Origin: Phycisphaerae bacterium
GTDB lineage: Bacteria > Planctomycetota > Phycisphaerae > Sedimentisphaerales > Anaerohalosphaeraceae
Length of the DNA: 42,896 bases
Assembly: GCA_029858345.1 (NCBI GenBank)
Contig: JAOUFG010000009.1
Coordinates: 1-42,896, forward strand
Direction: 5' to 3'
The position numbers were made by a program, and so were the translations under genes. The first letter of the stretch is position 1; each line of letters opens with the position of its first letter. Positions 27,301 through 35,035 of this stretch are shown here, in pieces. The notes beneath the pieces were generated by a model that saw nothing but the letters and a program-made list of their open reading frames with translations, ran no database searches and was not told where the DNA came from.

Positions 27301-27535
27301 CAGGCGGTTTCGGCGCAGGAGTTACCGGCGCAACCGCGGGCTTGGGAGCGGGTGCCATCGGCTTGGCCGGCGTAACGCCATAGGGGCCGACCTCGGTCTT
27401 GCCCTCCAGCTTGTTCAGGCGGCGATTAAAACTGCCGAGCTTATTAAACAGAACAATCGCCATAATCACCGCAATCGGACCGGAGATAAACAAACCGATC
27501 CCCAGCAGAATCATTATCGCCGCAAATTCTTCCAT
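24302..27535 (-). CDS. large DUF2339-type polytopic membrane protein with internal duplication
   Basis: A 1077-residue protein with an N-terminal membrane helix (residues 5-30) and a Pro/Lys-rich cytoplasmic linker (about 52-127). A very long run of more than twenty hydrophobic helices from 150 to the end follows, the layout of the DUF2339 family. Residues about 487-733 and 752-1002 are homologous at a constant offset of 264-265. Matching pairs are 'FNSPFGTWAWVS' and 'FNQPFMTWACVS', 'GLLLLAVGCALEW' and 'GLVLLAIGCAMEW', and 'LFSEQIYMYWYC' and 'LLSEQIYQYFWC'. GGGAG lies 8 bases before the ATG. The molecular function of the family is unknown. Confidence 0.85.
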   Translation of the reverse strand: MEEFAAIMILLGIGLFISGPIAVIMAIVLFNKLGSFNRRLNKLEGKTEVGPYGVTPAKPMAPAPKPAVAPVTPAPKPPVERPKPAQPIIQPKPTVVSRPPQTPSTPPKPSYTPPKPKPPAKPAPVTEVAAAIKEFVPLKPKPAAKGGLELKIGTTVALIVGVITVIIGVAFFLQHIYKKMTFVPVERISMVAVGGLVALVAGEILRRKNFEIVAKGIAALGFALLYTAVFSGSRVYALFSTEWAFGLSIVVTAAAMAYAVALDEMLIAFLALLGGYLSPVIISTGQNLPVPLFSYVFVLSAGAIGCAMFRRWRAVNWIAMVGTYLLYTGWFEKFYTADQMQMALFWLGVFGGMYLVLPILNGLVKKLVARSEDVTLVVVNSIAVYYYLWRMLYTDSRQDLAIASVILGLAHIVMVFVVLGRCRDDKKLQASLGVLGTAFITAAIPMYFNTLQPTLVGWSIEAVVLTFIGTRYKSLWTKAMATLVSAIAAAGLFYHLPLHTTEDFRLIFNSPFGTWAWVSAAILICHGLWRFVKNRDEESRLMAQVYYVAGLLLLAVGCALEWHSHCGWHIEYLRQDQAWFLMGLIVIAVALVVAFLTRPVCPKGDLVRTVGIIVTVFGSAFTALAMMGVYYSEFKLLLNAPAGIAAVFVASVFYGAWQTKQSVGEDSAQRQLPGALITMGLVLILALFSEQIYMYWYCRNEYGPTTVSNWQNIAFLYIFILWAVSGVVMLATGIRFNKPVLKTLSVLTSALSAFGLFLFLPLHFKGAFRFVFNQPFMTWACVSVLLLIGHGLWRFFASSKENETSAGSQIYYAAGLVLLAIGCAMEWFAHCEYQIIDDAVGSSNFLLGMVVLAGLLVLSFLARPLPPQGLLAKALGVLTVLGGAVWTALVMTEVYHNGFTIFANVPFMIAVAFVASILLAAWFVKRADHEKESRFPLSSALVLGGLVLVWVLLSEQIYQYFWCQRETLGNWESLSQMYMSVSWAVYAAVLIVLGFIFRAAGIRYLSLLIFAVLLGKINFDVWGLGADYRVAQIATFMTTGLILVGVSLLYQYLKNKGFFDTMEKQISNTEMSNEQPE

Positions 27536-27557
27536 TTTCTAACTCCCTTCATAAGGT

Positions 27558-27580
27558 CCACAGATTTCACAGATTTTTTT
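27558..27580. repeat. CCACAGATTTCACAGATT repeat
   Basis: A tandem-like CACAGATTT motif sits about 22 bp upstream of the DUF2339 start. Related sequences of form CCNCNGATTTCNCNGA(A)TT occur at 31110-31128 and 32301-32320, each between two minus-strand genes. The variable bases change together in both halves, which keeps the internal repetition. Confidence 0.6.
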
Positions 27581-27598
27581 GAATTTGTTATCATGTAA

Positions 27599-27655
27599 AT
27601 CCTGTTTATCCTGTCAAAAAATTTTCCATGTCATTCCGTGTTTTCCGTGGTTTGT
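27599..27655. repeat. composite repeat overlapping the aas-like stop codon
   Basis: AATCCTGTTTATCCTGTC (27599-27615) is followed by an A/T spacer and two TTCCGTG-type units ending in GTGGTTTG (27632-27654). It resembles the composite at 198-258. The stop codon of the MFS-acyltransferase fusion (27631-27633) and its last eight or so codons lie inside it. Confidence 0.55.
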
Positions 27656-30600
27656 TTTTTGTCCATCGCTTCTTTGGCTATTTGTTTGAGTTTCATCATG
27701 TCGAGTTTGCCGGAGCCGAGGTGGGGGATTTTGTCCACGGCGATCAGGTTGTCCTTTTTTGGGATATACAGCTTCGGCAGGTCACACTCGGCCAGGACAA
27801 ACTGCAGGGCATCGAGATCGACTTTTTCCTTATCATACAGGATGACCAACTGCTCGCCCTTTTTAGCATCCGAGACACTGGTAACAGCGATAACCGATTC
27901 AGCAGTTCCCAGTCCCTTGAGAACGGTTTCCTCGATGGTCATGTGCGGAACCATCTCGCCGCCGATCTTGCTGAAGCGGCTGAGCCGGTCGCGGATCGTC
28001 ACAAAGCCGTCGGCATCAATGCTGACAATGTCACCGGTGTTATACCAGCCGTCGGCCAACACCTCAGCGGTCTTTTCGGGCAGTTTCAGATAGCCGCTCA
28101 TGACATTGGGCCCCTTGACATACAGCAACCCCTGCTCGCCCGTCTGTACCGGCTCGCCGGTCTGCGTATCGAGCACCTTGACCGCCAGACCGGGGACATT
28201 GTGACCCACGGTGCCCTCTTTGCAGCCAACCTGCTGACGAACCCGCATCTGCCGGTTCGGCACGTTCAGGGCGATCAGCGGGGCGCACTCGGTTGCACCA
28301 TAGCCCTCATAGGGACGCAGGCCGAATTTTTCCTCGAAAGCGTCCACCAGTTCGATTTTGAGCTTTTCGGCCCCAGCGATAATAAACCGCATCCTGGCGA
28401 AATCTTCCGGCTTGCAGCGGCGGAGATAGTTCTGCAGGAATGTCGGTGTGGCGAACAGCAACGAGCATTTGTCCTTACCGCACTGCCGCCCGACAGCCTT
28501 GGCATCCAGCGGATTGGGGCAGTAGCTCACGCCCACCCCCGCCATCAGCGGCAGCCACAGCGTACACGACAGGCCGAACGCATGAAACAGCGGCAGCACG
28601 CCGCAGAGGCGGTCGTCCTTGAAGACCTGAAAGATTGCCAGCGCCCCCTCCAGATTAGATTGGATGTTGTGGTGCGACAGTTCGACACCCTTGGGCCGTC
28701 CGGAGCTGCCAGACGAAAACAGGATCACCGCGGTGTCGTCGGCACTGAAATCTTTGGCCCGGCAGGCGAGCCGTTTTTTCGGCATGAGCAACGACTTCAG
28801 CACCGCCCGGCGTTTATCGGCGGGCGTGACCTGCGGGAGTATGTCTTCCACCAACACCACGCCGGGCAGGGTTGAGGCATCGATATCGAGTTTTTCGAGG
28901 AATTTGCGGCTGGTCAGTACCGTTTTAATCTCGGCGGTCTCGACCATATAGGTCCGATCCTCAACCAAGGCAGTATAGGACAGATTGACAGCGGTTTTGC
29001 CCAGCAGCGACGTCGCCAGATTCGCCAAGGCCCCCGCTACTGATGAGGGCAGGAAAATGCCGACGGCTTTCTGATCGGCAGTTTGTGCTTGCAATTTATC
29101 CGCCAGAGCAACCGCCGCAATCAGGGTTTTGCCGAAACTGAGGCGTTGGCCCGTGGTGTCAGACATACAGGGCTTAAACCAATGCCGGCGGGCGGACTTA
29201 ACGAATCGCTCTCCCAGCGAAAGTCGTTTGGGCTTTTTCGCATTGTAAAAATCCACGGATAATTCTTCGATGCGGCCTCGCAAGGCCTGCGCAGAGGCAT
29301 CCGCAGGCATCGGTTTGCCGAAATGGATCCCCACCGGATACGGCAGCTTTCGCGGCAAAACGCCCAGAATTTTGCCATGGTAGTGGCTGAGGATGCTTCC
29401 CCACAAGCCGCCGATATAGGTCGGGACGATCTGGTAGTCCGTACCCTTGGTGATCTTCTCAAAACCGCCACGGAACTTGTTGAGCATACCGGTACGGGTC
29501 AGCGTTCCTTCGGCGAAGATGCAGACTAGATAGCCGTCATCCATCGCCTGCCGAGCCTCTTTCAGTGCGGCAACAATCTTTTTCGGCGAGTCAGTGCCAC
29601 TGATCGGGATCACCTGCCCCAGCCGAAACACCCAGCCGATCCAGAGGTTTTGCGAGATTGCCCGGTCCATCACAAACCGGATTCGCCGCTGCTGTGTCGC
29701 CATCAGCACCACCGCATCGGCCCATGAGACATGATTGGACACGATCAGTGCCGGGCCTTCGACAGGCACGTTCTCCTCGCCTTGTACACGAATCCGGTAG
29801 ATCGTCCGCGTCAGCAGCACCAGAATCAACCGCACCAGAAAGTCCGGCAGAACAATAATAGTAACCACTGCCAGCGTCAGCGTCAGGAAGCCCGCTGTCA
29901 GAAATAAGGTGCTAAGAGAGACACCTAAATTTTTGCATACGATGCAAATCCCCGCCGCCGATGCAATTCCAATCCAGCCGATAAAGCTGGAGGATGCCAG
30001 CACCCGTCCGCGAATCTCATCCGGAGCGCGAAGCTGGATGAACGCATTGATCGGAACGATAAATAAACCGGCACTTAATCCGAAAAGAAATATCAGCACA
30101 TATGTTGCGGCTCTGATAAAGTCGCCGCCGGGTTCGGCCAAAGCCCCGGCCAAACCCAAACCAATGGCAGTCACAGCCAATCCCACCGCTCCAATCGGAA
30201 CAATGCCGACTTCCACATTTCGGCCGGACAGGCGCCCTGCCAGATAAGATCCCAGTCCAATTCCCAACGCCGCGACCACAAATAGGTATCCGCTTTGGAT
30301 ATCGCTGAATTGACAGTACTCCATTCCATACGGAATCAGGACGAAATTGGCAAAACCGCCAACCAACAGGAAGTAGGCACTGGCCAGAACCGCCAGAATT
30401 AAAAAGCGGTCGTGCCGGATTTGATATAATGCGGACCCGATATTTTTCAGAAAAAATAAAGAAATTTTCGAATCCGCACTGGCTGCAGGGATTCGGGGGA
30501 TTCGGGTACTGGTGAAGACCCCCGCCGCGGCGATCAGAATGCACAGCAAACCCGCAATGGCCCAATTCCTCTCGGTAATCCAGCCGGCAAACGGCGCAAT

Positions 30601-31089
30601 GGCAGCCCCGCATACAATGGCCATGTAGGTCATCCCCTGAAGAAAACTGTTGGCCTTGGAAAGTTTTTCTCTTTCGACCAGTTCGGGAATGATGCCGTAT
30701 TTGCAGGGGCCGAAAAAGGAGCTTTGTGAGCACATTAAAAACAGCACTGCGTAGATCAGGACAACGGCTGTTTTGCCAAAGTACCCGCCGAAAGCAAACA
30801 CGCACCAACCGAAGATCATCACGATCAATTCGGCGGTCTTTGTGATGACAATAATGGTTCGCTTGCTGAAACGGTCGGCTAACACGCCGGCAAAAGGAAT
30901 AAACAGCAAAAACGGAATCACAAAAACAATCGCCGCGATGTAATTAATCTCTTCCTTTCGGTTATCCCCCAACAGCCCGGTCAGAAAGAACACCAAAAAC
31001 AGCTTAAAGATGTTATCGTTCATCGCGCCCAAAAATTGAGTGGCGTTGTGCCAGATGAACGAACGGGGCATTTTGTCTTCAATGTTCAA
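27631..31089 (-). CDS. MFS lysophospholipid transporter / acyltransferase / acyl-ACP synthetase fusion (LplT-Aas type)
   Basis: 1152 residues in three parts. Residues about 10-425 form a 12-helix MFS transporter resembling LplT. Residues 430-620 form a PlsC-type acyltransferase with NHVSWAD (HX4D, His453-Asp458) and FAEGT (525-529). Residues 640-1145 form an AMP-forming acyl-ACP/acyl-CoA synthetase with 'ILFSSGSSGRPKG' (789-801) and a C-terminal 'GSGKLDMMKL' lid. In E. coli LplT flips lysophospholipid inward and the separate Aas protein activates a fatty acid and re-acylates it; here one chain can do both, as in other fused homologues. The TTG start has a good AAGGAAAG site; an ATG at 31071 is the alternative. 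The C-terminus lies in a repeat. Confidence 0.92.
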   Translation of the reverse strand: MNIEDKMPRSFIWHNATQFLGAMNDNIFKLFLVFFLTGLLGDNRKEEINYIAAIVFVIPFLLFIPFAGVLADRFSKRTIIVITKTAELIVMIFGWCVFAFGGYFGKTAVVLIYAVLFLMCSQSSFFGPCKYGIIPELVEREKLSKANSFLQGMTYMAIVCGAAIAPFAGWITERNWAIAGLLCILIAAAGVFTSTRIPRIPAASADSKISLFFLKNIGSALYQIRHDRFLILAVLASAYFLLVGGFANFVLIPYGMEYCQFSDIQSGYLFVVAALGIGLGSYLAGRLSGRNVEVGIVPIGAVGLAVTAIGLGLAGALAEPGGDFIRAATYVLIFLFGLSAGLFIVPINAFIQLRAPDEIRGRVLASSSFIGWIGIASAAGICIVCKNLGVSLSTLFLTAGFLTLTLAVVTIIVLPDFLVRLILVLLTRTIYRIRVQGEENVPVEGPALIVSNHVSWADAVVLMATQQRRIRFVMDRAISQNLWIGWVFRLGQVIPISGTDSPKKIVAALKEARQAMDDGYLVCIFAEGTLTRTGMLNKFRGGFEKITKGTDYQIVPTYIGGLWGSILSHYHGKILGVLPRKLPYPVGIHFGKPMPADASAQALRGRIEELSVDFYNAKKPKRLSLGERFVKSARRHWFKPCMSDTTGQRLSFGKTLIAAVALADKLQAQTADQKAVGIFLPSSVAGALANLATSLLGKTAVNLSYTALVEDRTYMVETAEIKTVLTSRKFLEKLDIDASTLPGVVLVEDILPQVTPADKRRAVLKSLLMPKKRLACRAKDFSADDTAVILFSSGSSGRPKGVELSHHNIQSNLEGALAIFQVFKDDRLCGVLPLFHAFGLSCTLWLPLMAGVGVSYCPNPLDAKAVGRQCGKDKCSLLFATPTFLQNYLRRCKPEDFARMRFIIAGAEKLKIELVDAFEEKFGLRPYEGYGATECAPLIALNVPNRQMRVRQQVGCKEGTVGHNVPGLAVKVLDTQTGEPVQTGEQGLLYVKGPNVMSGYLKLPEKTAEVLADGWYNTGDIVSIDADGFVTIRDRLSRFSKIGGEMVPHMTIEETVLKGLGTAESVIAVTSVSDAKKGEQLVILYDKEKVDLDALQFVLAECDLPKLYIPKKDNLIAVDKIPHLGSGKLDMMKLKQIAKEAMDKKQTTENTE

Positions 31090-31109
31090 TTTTCTTTCCT
31101 TTTTTCAGT

Positions 31110-31128
31110 CCACTGATTTCACTGATTA
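31110..31128. repeat. CCACTGATTTCACTGATT repeat
   Basis: Second member of the CCNCNGATTTCNCNGATT family, about 20 bp upstream of the start of the MFS-acyltransferase fusion. Confidence 0.6.
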
Positions 31129-31133
31129 CTTAG

Positions 31134-31196
31134 ACCATGAAGAACATGTAGAGCTTGAAGAAAAAATATATCTTAAAACTTCATGTCCTTCATGGT
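31134..31196. repeat. 18-bp inverted repeat (stem-loop)
   Basis: An 18-base arm at 31134-31151 and its reverse complement at 31179-31196 match in 16 of 18 positions, with a 27-base AT-rich loop. The right arm is CTTCATGTCCTTCATGGT. It ends 4 bp from the stop codon of the zinc-ribbon protein gene and may act as a 3' stem-loop for that message. Confidence 0.7.
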
Positions 31197-31200
31197 AAAA

Positions 31201-32280
31201 CTATTCCGTTTTTTCAGTGCCGCAGTGCTCACAGTACGGCAACAGGGCATGACGGATATTACCACATTTTTCGCATTTGTCATAGAGATTCGTTCCGCAG
31301 GCCGGACAGGTATAGGGCTGCTGCTTGTCAATTTCTGTTCCCTGCGGTGCAACCACGGTCGTTTTTTCCTTCCAACCCGCATAGCGCAGCGGGCCGGCCT
31401 TGATCGGTTTGGTGCAGACCGGGCACCGGTGCTTATCATAAAACTGCTGGTACTGCTTGATCAGCAAGTCTTTTTTCGGAGCCGCGATCAGCTTGATCAA
31501 ATACACCAGTATCCGCAAGACGATACCAATAATCACCAGCAGCGCAATATATTTAAAATACTCCGTCGGGAAATAGTGATGTGCTACAAATGCCACTTTG
31601 ACAAACGCAGCAATAAAGCCGGCCCACACCAGCGGCCAATAGGCACTTGTCCGGTATTTCATGAACAAGAAAGACACCACCAGGAACACAGGCACCAGAA
31701 ATGATAGCTTCATTACGGCAACTCTGAATTTGAATTTTTTATAGCGTTCCTTTTGGTCCTCACGTGCATCCTCTTCGAGTGATTTGATCTGTTCGGACGT
31801 GGTGGTCAATTCTTCATTCTTTTGCTGACGCTGCTCGACCAAAAAAGATATCCGCTCAATATATTCCAAGTCTTTTTGCTGGCTTTTCAGAAATGTCGCT
31901 TCTTTTTCGTCCAGCGTTTGTTTGCTTTCAGCAGGGACTTCCTCTTCTTTATCAATGTATTGTTGGTGAATAGCAAGCAGTTGATTCATCGTGGTTCTGA
32001 GGCTGCTAATCGTGCTTCCCAGTGTTCGTTGCTGTTCTTTGAGAGCCTCGATCTGCCTGTTCAACCGGGCAACTTCTGACTTAAGGTATTCCTGGTTGTC
32101 ATCCATCTGCTCTGTGATGTATTCCCGGCGAATATCCTCCCAGTTGGGTCGCTTAATGGTTCCGATATCCTGCTCAATAAAACTGAGCAGCCAGTAAAAC
32201 AGGAATCCAAGAACAATCCCCATGACCACAATAAAGAACCGTACGCCCCATGAGCCCTTTGCTTTTTGTTTTATTTCCAT
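31201..32280 (-). CDS. membrane protein with coiled coil and C-terminal zinc ribbons
   Basis: A 359-residue protein with a membrane helix near residues 14-33, a long Gln/Glu/Lys-rich coiled coil (about 55-175), three hydrophobic helices (about 187-275) and a cytoplasmic C-terminus. The C-terminus carries Cys pairs CPVC (around 292), CPAC, CEKC and CEHC, forming two zinc ribbons. It looks like a membrane-bound scaffold or stress sensor; I do not recognise a named family. AAGGAG precedes the ATG. It sits in a series of minus-strand genes separated by short repeats rather than tight junctions. Confidence 0.75.
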   Translation of the reverse strand: MEIKQKAKGSWGVRFFIVVMGIVLGFLFYWLLSFIEQDIGTIKRPNWEDIRREYITEQMDDNQEYLKSEVARLNRQIEALKEQQRTLGSTISSLRTTMNQLLAIHQQYIDKEEEVPAESKQTLDEKEATFLKSQQKDLEYIERISFLVEQRQQKNEELTTTSEQIKSLEEDAREDQKERYKKFKFRVAVMKLSFLVPVFLVVSFLFMKYRTSAYWPLVWAGFIAAFVKVAFVAHHYFPTEYFKYIALLVIIGIVLRILVYLIKLIAAPKKDLLIKQYQQFYDKHRCPVCTKPIKAGPLRYAGWKEKTTVVAPQGTEIDKQQPYTCPACGTNLYDKCEKCGNIRHALLPYCEHCGTEKTE

Positions 32281-32300
32281 TTCACTAACTCCTTTCTCAA

Positions 32301-32320
32301 CCGCGGATTTCGCGGAATTA
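32301..32320. repeat. CCGCGGATTTCGCGGAATTA repeat
   Basis: Third member of the CCNCNGATTTCNCNGATT family. It overlaps the TAA stop codon (32318-32320) of the downstream alpha/beta hydrolase and lies about 20 bp upstream of the zinc-ribbon protein start. Confidence 0.6.
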
Positions 32321-33286
32321 CCTAATTTTCAAATAATCACTAATTAAGTTTAATGCCTGTTGTTTGTATTCCGGGGCTTCATTGAAGAGTTCGTGGTTGG
32401 CGCCGGGGACCATTTCGATTTTAGCGTTCGGAAATTTTTGTTTTACCAAATCCATGTTGTATTTCCAGTCCACGGTGCCGTCTTTGTCGCCCTGGATCAC
32501 GAGGACTTCCCTGTCACAGGGGCCCATCGGGTCAATCTTGTCGTTCCAATCGAACAGGGCCTTGACCCATCGCAGGGACAGGTGTTTGGAATGCAGATAG
32601 TCCTGTGTCTTGTTAAAAACCAGGTACTCTTTATCGGAGGAGTTTTTGCGATGGAAGCGGGCGATCTTATCCGTGAATTGTTTGTAAACCTTATATGTGC
32701 CTTTGGACTGTTCGTAGGCGGTCCAGTGGATCAAGGGTGCGGCAAGAGCTATTTTTTCAAAATCGCCTGCGATGTTTTCCAGCAGCATCTCGATCAGGAT
32801 TGTCGCGCCGGTGCTGAAACCGATCGCATGACAGGGCCCCTTAAGACGATCTTTAACAACCCGCATAAAATCCTGCGTCACCGTGATATATTTTTCAAAT
32901 GAATCAATCGCCCCCTTCTCGCCGCTGGAAAGCCCATGGCCGGGCAGATCAAACACCGCAACGGCGTAGTTGTTTTCGAGTAAAAACCGTATGAGATTTT
33001 TGAACTGGCCGGTATGGTTCAGATAGCCGTGCAGCAGGACCACTGTCGCGGTGTATTGGGCTGGCTGATATAAATGAGCCGCCAATGTGAAATCGCCCGA
33101 TTCAAATGAGCCGAACATATGCTCTGTATGCATACCCTCACAATCCAGACCGTAATGCGCAAAGTACCCCTTTGCTTCATCTGAATACGCCACAGGATCA
33201 ACTGTAGCCAGCGGTTCTAATTCGAGTCGTTCCTTCAACTTCCTTTGCTCCTGATTATCCGTTATTTTGTCCATTATTTGTAACAT
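32318..33286 (-). CDS. alpha/beta hydrolase, monoacylglycerol-lipase-like
   Basis: About 322 residues from the ATG at 33286, which has GGAG 8 bases upstream; a start 20 codons earlier is possible. Order of motifs: 'VVLLHGYLNH' (oxyanion strand), 'VFDLPGHGLSSG', the nucleophile elbow GFSTG (156-160, Ser158), the acid region 'IQGDKDGTVDW' and 'GANHELFNE' with the catalytic His near 298. This is the serine-aminopeptidase S33/monoglyceride-lipase pattern. No signal peptide, so cytoplasmic. Together with the nearby LplT-Aas fusion it may take part in lipid turnover, which is inference. The stop codon lies in a repeat. Confidence 0.85.
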   Translation of the reverse strand: MLQIMDKITDNQEQRKLKERLELEPLATVDPVAYSDEAKGYFAHYGLDCEGMHTEHMFGSFESGDFTLAAHLYQPAQYTATVVLLHGYLNHTGQFKNLIRFLLENNYAVAVFDLPGHGLSSGEKGAIDSFEKYITVTQDFMRVVKDRLKGPCHAIGFSTGATILIEMLLENIAGDFEKIALAAPLIHWTAYEQSKGTYKVYKQFTDKIARFHRKNSSDKEYLVFNKTQDYLHSKHLSLRWVKALFDWNDKIDPMGPCDREVLVIQGDKDGTVDWKYNMDLVKQKFPNAKIEMVPGANHELFNEAPEYKQQALNLISDYLKIR

Positions 33287-33375
33287 ACCAACTCCGAAAA
33301 CACAACTATAGAATCTCCCCTTAACTCCTTCCGCCGCCTTTATCATTAAGTAATGACCTTTTACTCCGCGTTTGC

Positions 33376-33774
33376 TTACTGCTTATGCTCTTTCTTCATC
33401 TCAAACGCACGAACGATCACATAAGCGATCAGGGCAAAGACGAAAAACACCCGCAACATCCATGCGATACCCTGGAGGGTTCCGATCACCGTTCGGTAAA
33501 CCTCAAAAACCCACCGTTCACTTGTCAAGCTGACTATTTCGGCACCCTTGAGCATCGGTTTCGTGATGTATTTTTCCAAATCCCATATCCGTACGCCGCT
33601 GCTGATGCCGGTGATGTAGATGGCGAATTTCAAATATTTTACCCACGCTTTGCAGATATCGTCAGAGATAATCCGCTTCATGATATTGTTTACGGGCTTA
33701 CTGAAAAAGAGCACAACCAGTGTCGAAACCGCAAACGAAATACAGAACGTTGCGATCAGTAATGACATAAACAT
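33376..33774 (-). CDS. small membrane protein, unknown function
   Basis: A 132-residue protein with an N-terminal helix (about residues 3-25), a middle amphipathic or weakly hydrophobic part and a C-terminal membrane helix ('IAWMLRVFFVFALIAYVIVRAF'). The GTG at 33783 is part of an AAGGAGGTG ribosome site, so the ATG at 33774 with 8-base spacing is taken as the start. No family recognised. The MITE-like element starts about 26 bp upstream. Confidence 0.7.
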   Translation of the reverse strand: MFMSLLIATFCISFAVSTLVVLFFSKPVNNIMKRIISDDICKAWVKYLKFAIYITGISSGVRIWDLEKYITKPMLKGAEIVSLTSERWVFEVYRTVIGTLQGIAWMLRVFFVFALIAYVIVRAFEMKKEHKQ

Positions 33775-33800
33775 GTTAATCACCTCCTTTCTTTAATTCT

Positions 33801-33982
33801 CTAATAGTTAGCTTTCGCACTTTTGAAAAGTACAAAATCGGCTTTTACGGCACCAAAAAGGGGGTTTTGAATTAATGCCACTTTCGGAAAAAGCCCCGAA
33901 AGTGCTAAAAAATCATAAAAGTAACCTATAGGCCAGTTTGCCTATCTTTACATTTTAAAAAAGTGCGAAACTTAACTAATAG
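33801..33982. mobile_element. MITE-like element with 24-bp terminal inverted repeats
   Basis: The left end (33801-33824, starting CTAATAGTTA) and the reverse complement of the right end (33959-33982, starting CTATTAGTTA) match in 21 of 24 positions. Both contain TTTCGCACTTTT. Inside is a perfect 9-bp hairpin CACTTTCGG/CCGAAAGTG (33879-33887 and 33896-33904) and a palindrome ACTTTTGAAAAGT (33819-33831). At 182 bp it has no coding capacity. The right end runs into the 3' end of the TPR gene and supplies its last residues and stop codon. No clear target-site duplication seen. Confidence 0.65.
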
Positions 33983-34981
33983 TAACGGTTCAAATAACAT
34001 CTCCGGCGGAGCCATCATTGTTTGCCAGCCATTCGGATCGACTTGCCTGCTTTGCTGCAGTGTTTTCTCGGCATCGGGACTGCCACTCAGTTGCTCAATC
34101 TTTGCAAGATAAAACAGGGCAAATGCTCGCATCGCGGCAGGTTCTTCTGTTGCCATGTCCAAATATCGCTGCACCATTGCTTTGGCGGGCTCATAATCTT
34201 TCTTCATTGCGAGTTGAAAGGCAATCTTCAATAAAATATCCTTTTGCTGCTCGTCCAGTTCGAGTGCCTTATCAATATGCTCCTGTAACTTCTCCATTTG
34301 ATCCGACTCGGCATACAGCAATGCGATTTTGGCATGCAAGCCGGCATTGTCCGGTTCTTTGGTCAGTGCGGCCTGATACTGCTGGATCTTCCAGTCCATC
34401 GGCCGGTTCTCTTCCACAACCATCTTCGCCTGCAATCCATAATCCAAATCCATCTCCATCAGGCGTTCGGCATGCTGCCGTGCCTTTTGCTGATCCCCGC
34501 CTTGATCGGGCTCGTTGTTATTCAGCAGGTTCACCAGTAAGTAACGCGCCTCGTAATAGTCCGGCTTCAATTCGACCGCCTTTTGCAATGCAGCGATCGA
34601 CCGTTTGAGGATCAACGGGTCAAGATTGCCTTTATGATGGGCTTGGTCGATATAAAGATACGTCTCGCACAGACCCTGCCAGTAATGGTATCGCGGATTA
34701 TCCTCATCCAGTTGCACCGCCAGAACCGCATGCTTTTCTGCCGATTCAAGATCAAACAGGTAACAAAGCACTCTCGAATATTCAAACTGCGATACTGCGT
34801 CATTCGGGTCATCTTTCAAATACTCCGACAGCATCTCTTTGGCTTGCTGGCTTTTGCCGTCTATTCTCAGTTGAAAAGCTTTTCGGGAAACCGACATTTC
34901 TTCTGTCTTCTCGCTGCCGCAAACAACGGAAATCGGTAACAGAAACGCCACTAATCCAATTATTAACATTTTTCGTTTCAT
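33926..34981 (-). CDS. exported TPR-repeat protein
   Basis: A 351-residue protein with an N-terminal signal sequence ('MLIIGLVAFLLPISVVCG'; the Cys may be a lipid site but the lipobox is atypical). TPR-like helical pairs follow at about 30-110, 125-170 and 205-330, for example 'AVSQFEYSRVLCYLFDLESAEKHA', 'AIAALQKAVELKPDYYEARY'-like and 'AGLHAKIALLYAESDQMEKLQEHI'-type units (cited approximately). It probably mediates protein contacts in the periplasm. It lies 54 bp downstream of the activase gene with no visible terminator, so it may be the last gene of the sigma54-controlled operon. The final 19 residues, 'LLVKFRTFLK' onward, are encoded by the right end of the MITE-like element. Confidence 0.75.
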   Translation of the reverse strand: MKRKMLIIGLVAFLLPISVVCGSEKTEEMSVSRKAFQLRIDGKSQQAKEMLSEYLKDDPNDAVSQFEYSRVLCYLFDLESAEKHAVLAVQLDEDNPRYHYWQGLCETYLYIDQAHHKGNLDPLILKRSIAALQKAVELKPDYYEARYLLVNLLNNNEPDQGGDQQKARQHAERLMEMDLDYGLQAKMVVEENRPMDWKIQQYQAALTKEPDNAGLHAKIALLYAESDQMEKLQEHIDKALELDEQQKDILLKIAFQLAMKKDYEPAKAMVQRYLDMATEEPAAMRAFALFYLAKIEQLSGSPDAEKTLQQSRQVDPNGWQTMMAPPEMLFEPLLLVKFRTFLKCKDRQTGL

Positions 34982-35035
34982 TTTACATCGTTCCTTTCTT
35001 TGGTTGGTTCACACTATCAACATTAAAGACATTTA

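Noticed and set aside
27628-28875. 415-codon plus-strand open frame
   Set aside because: It is antisense to the acyl-ACP synthetase domain, which shows full motifs on the minus strand.
33840-33880. Second sigma54 promoter candidate (TGGCATTAATTC on the minus strand)
   Set aside because: The -12 element is missing at the required distance, and the site lies inside the MITE-like element.
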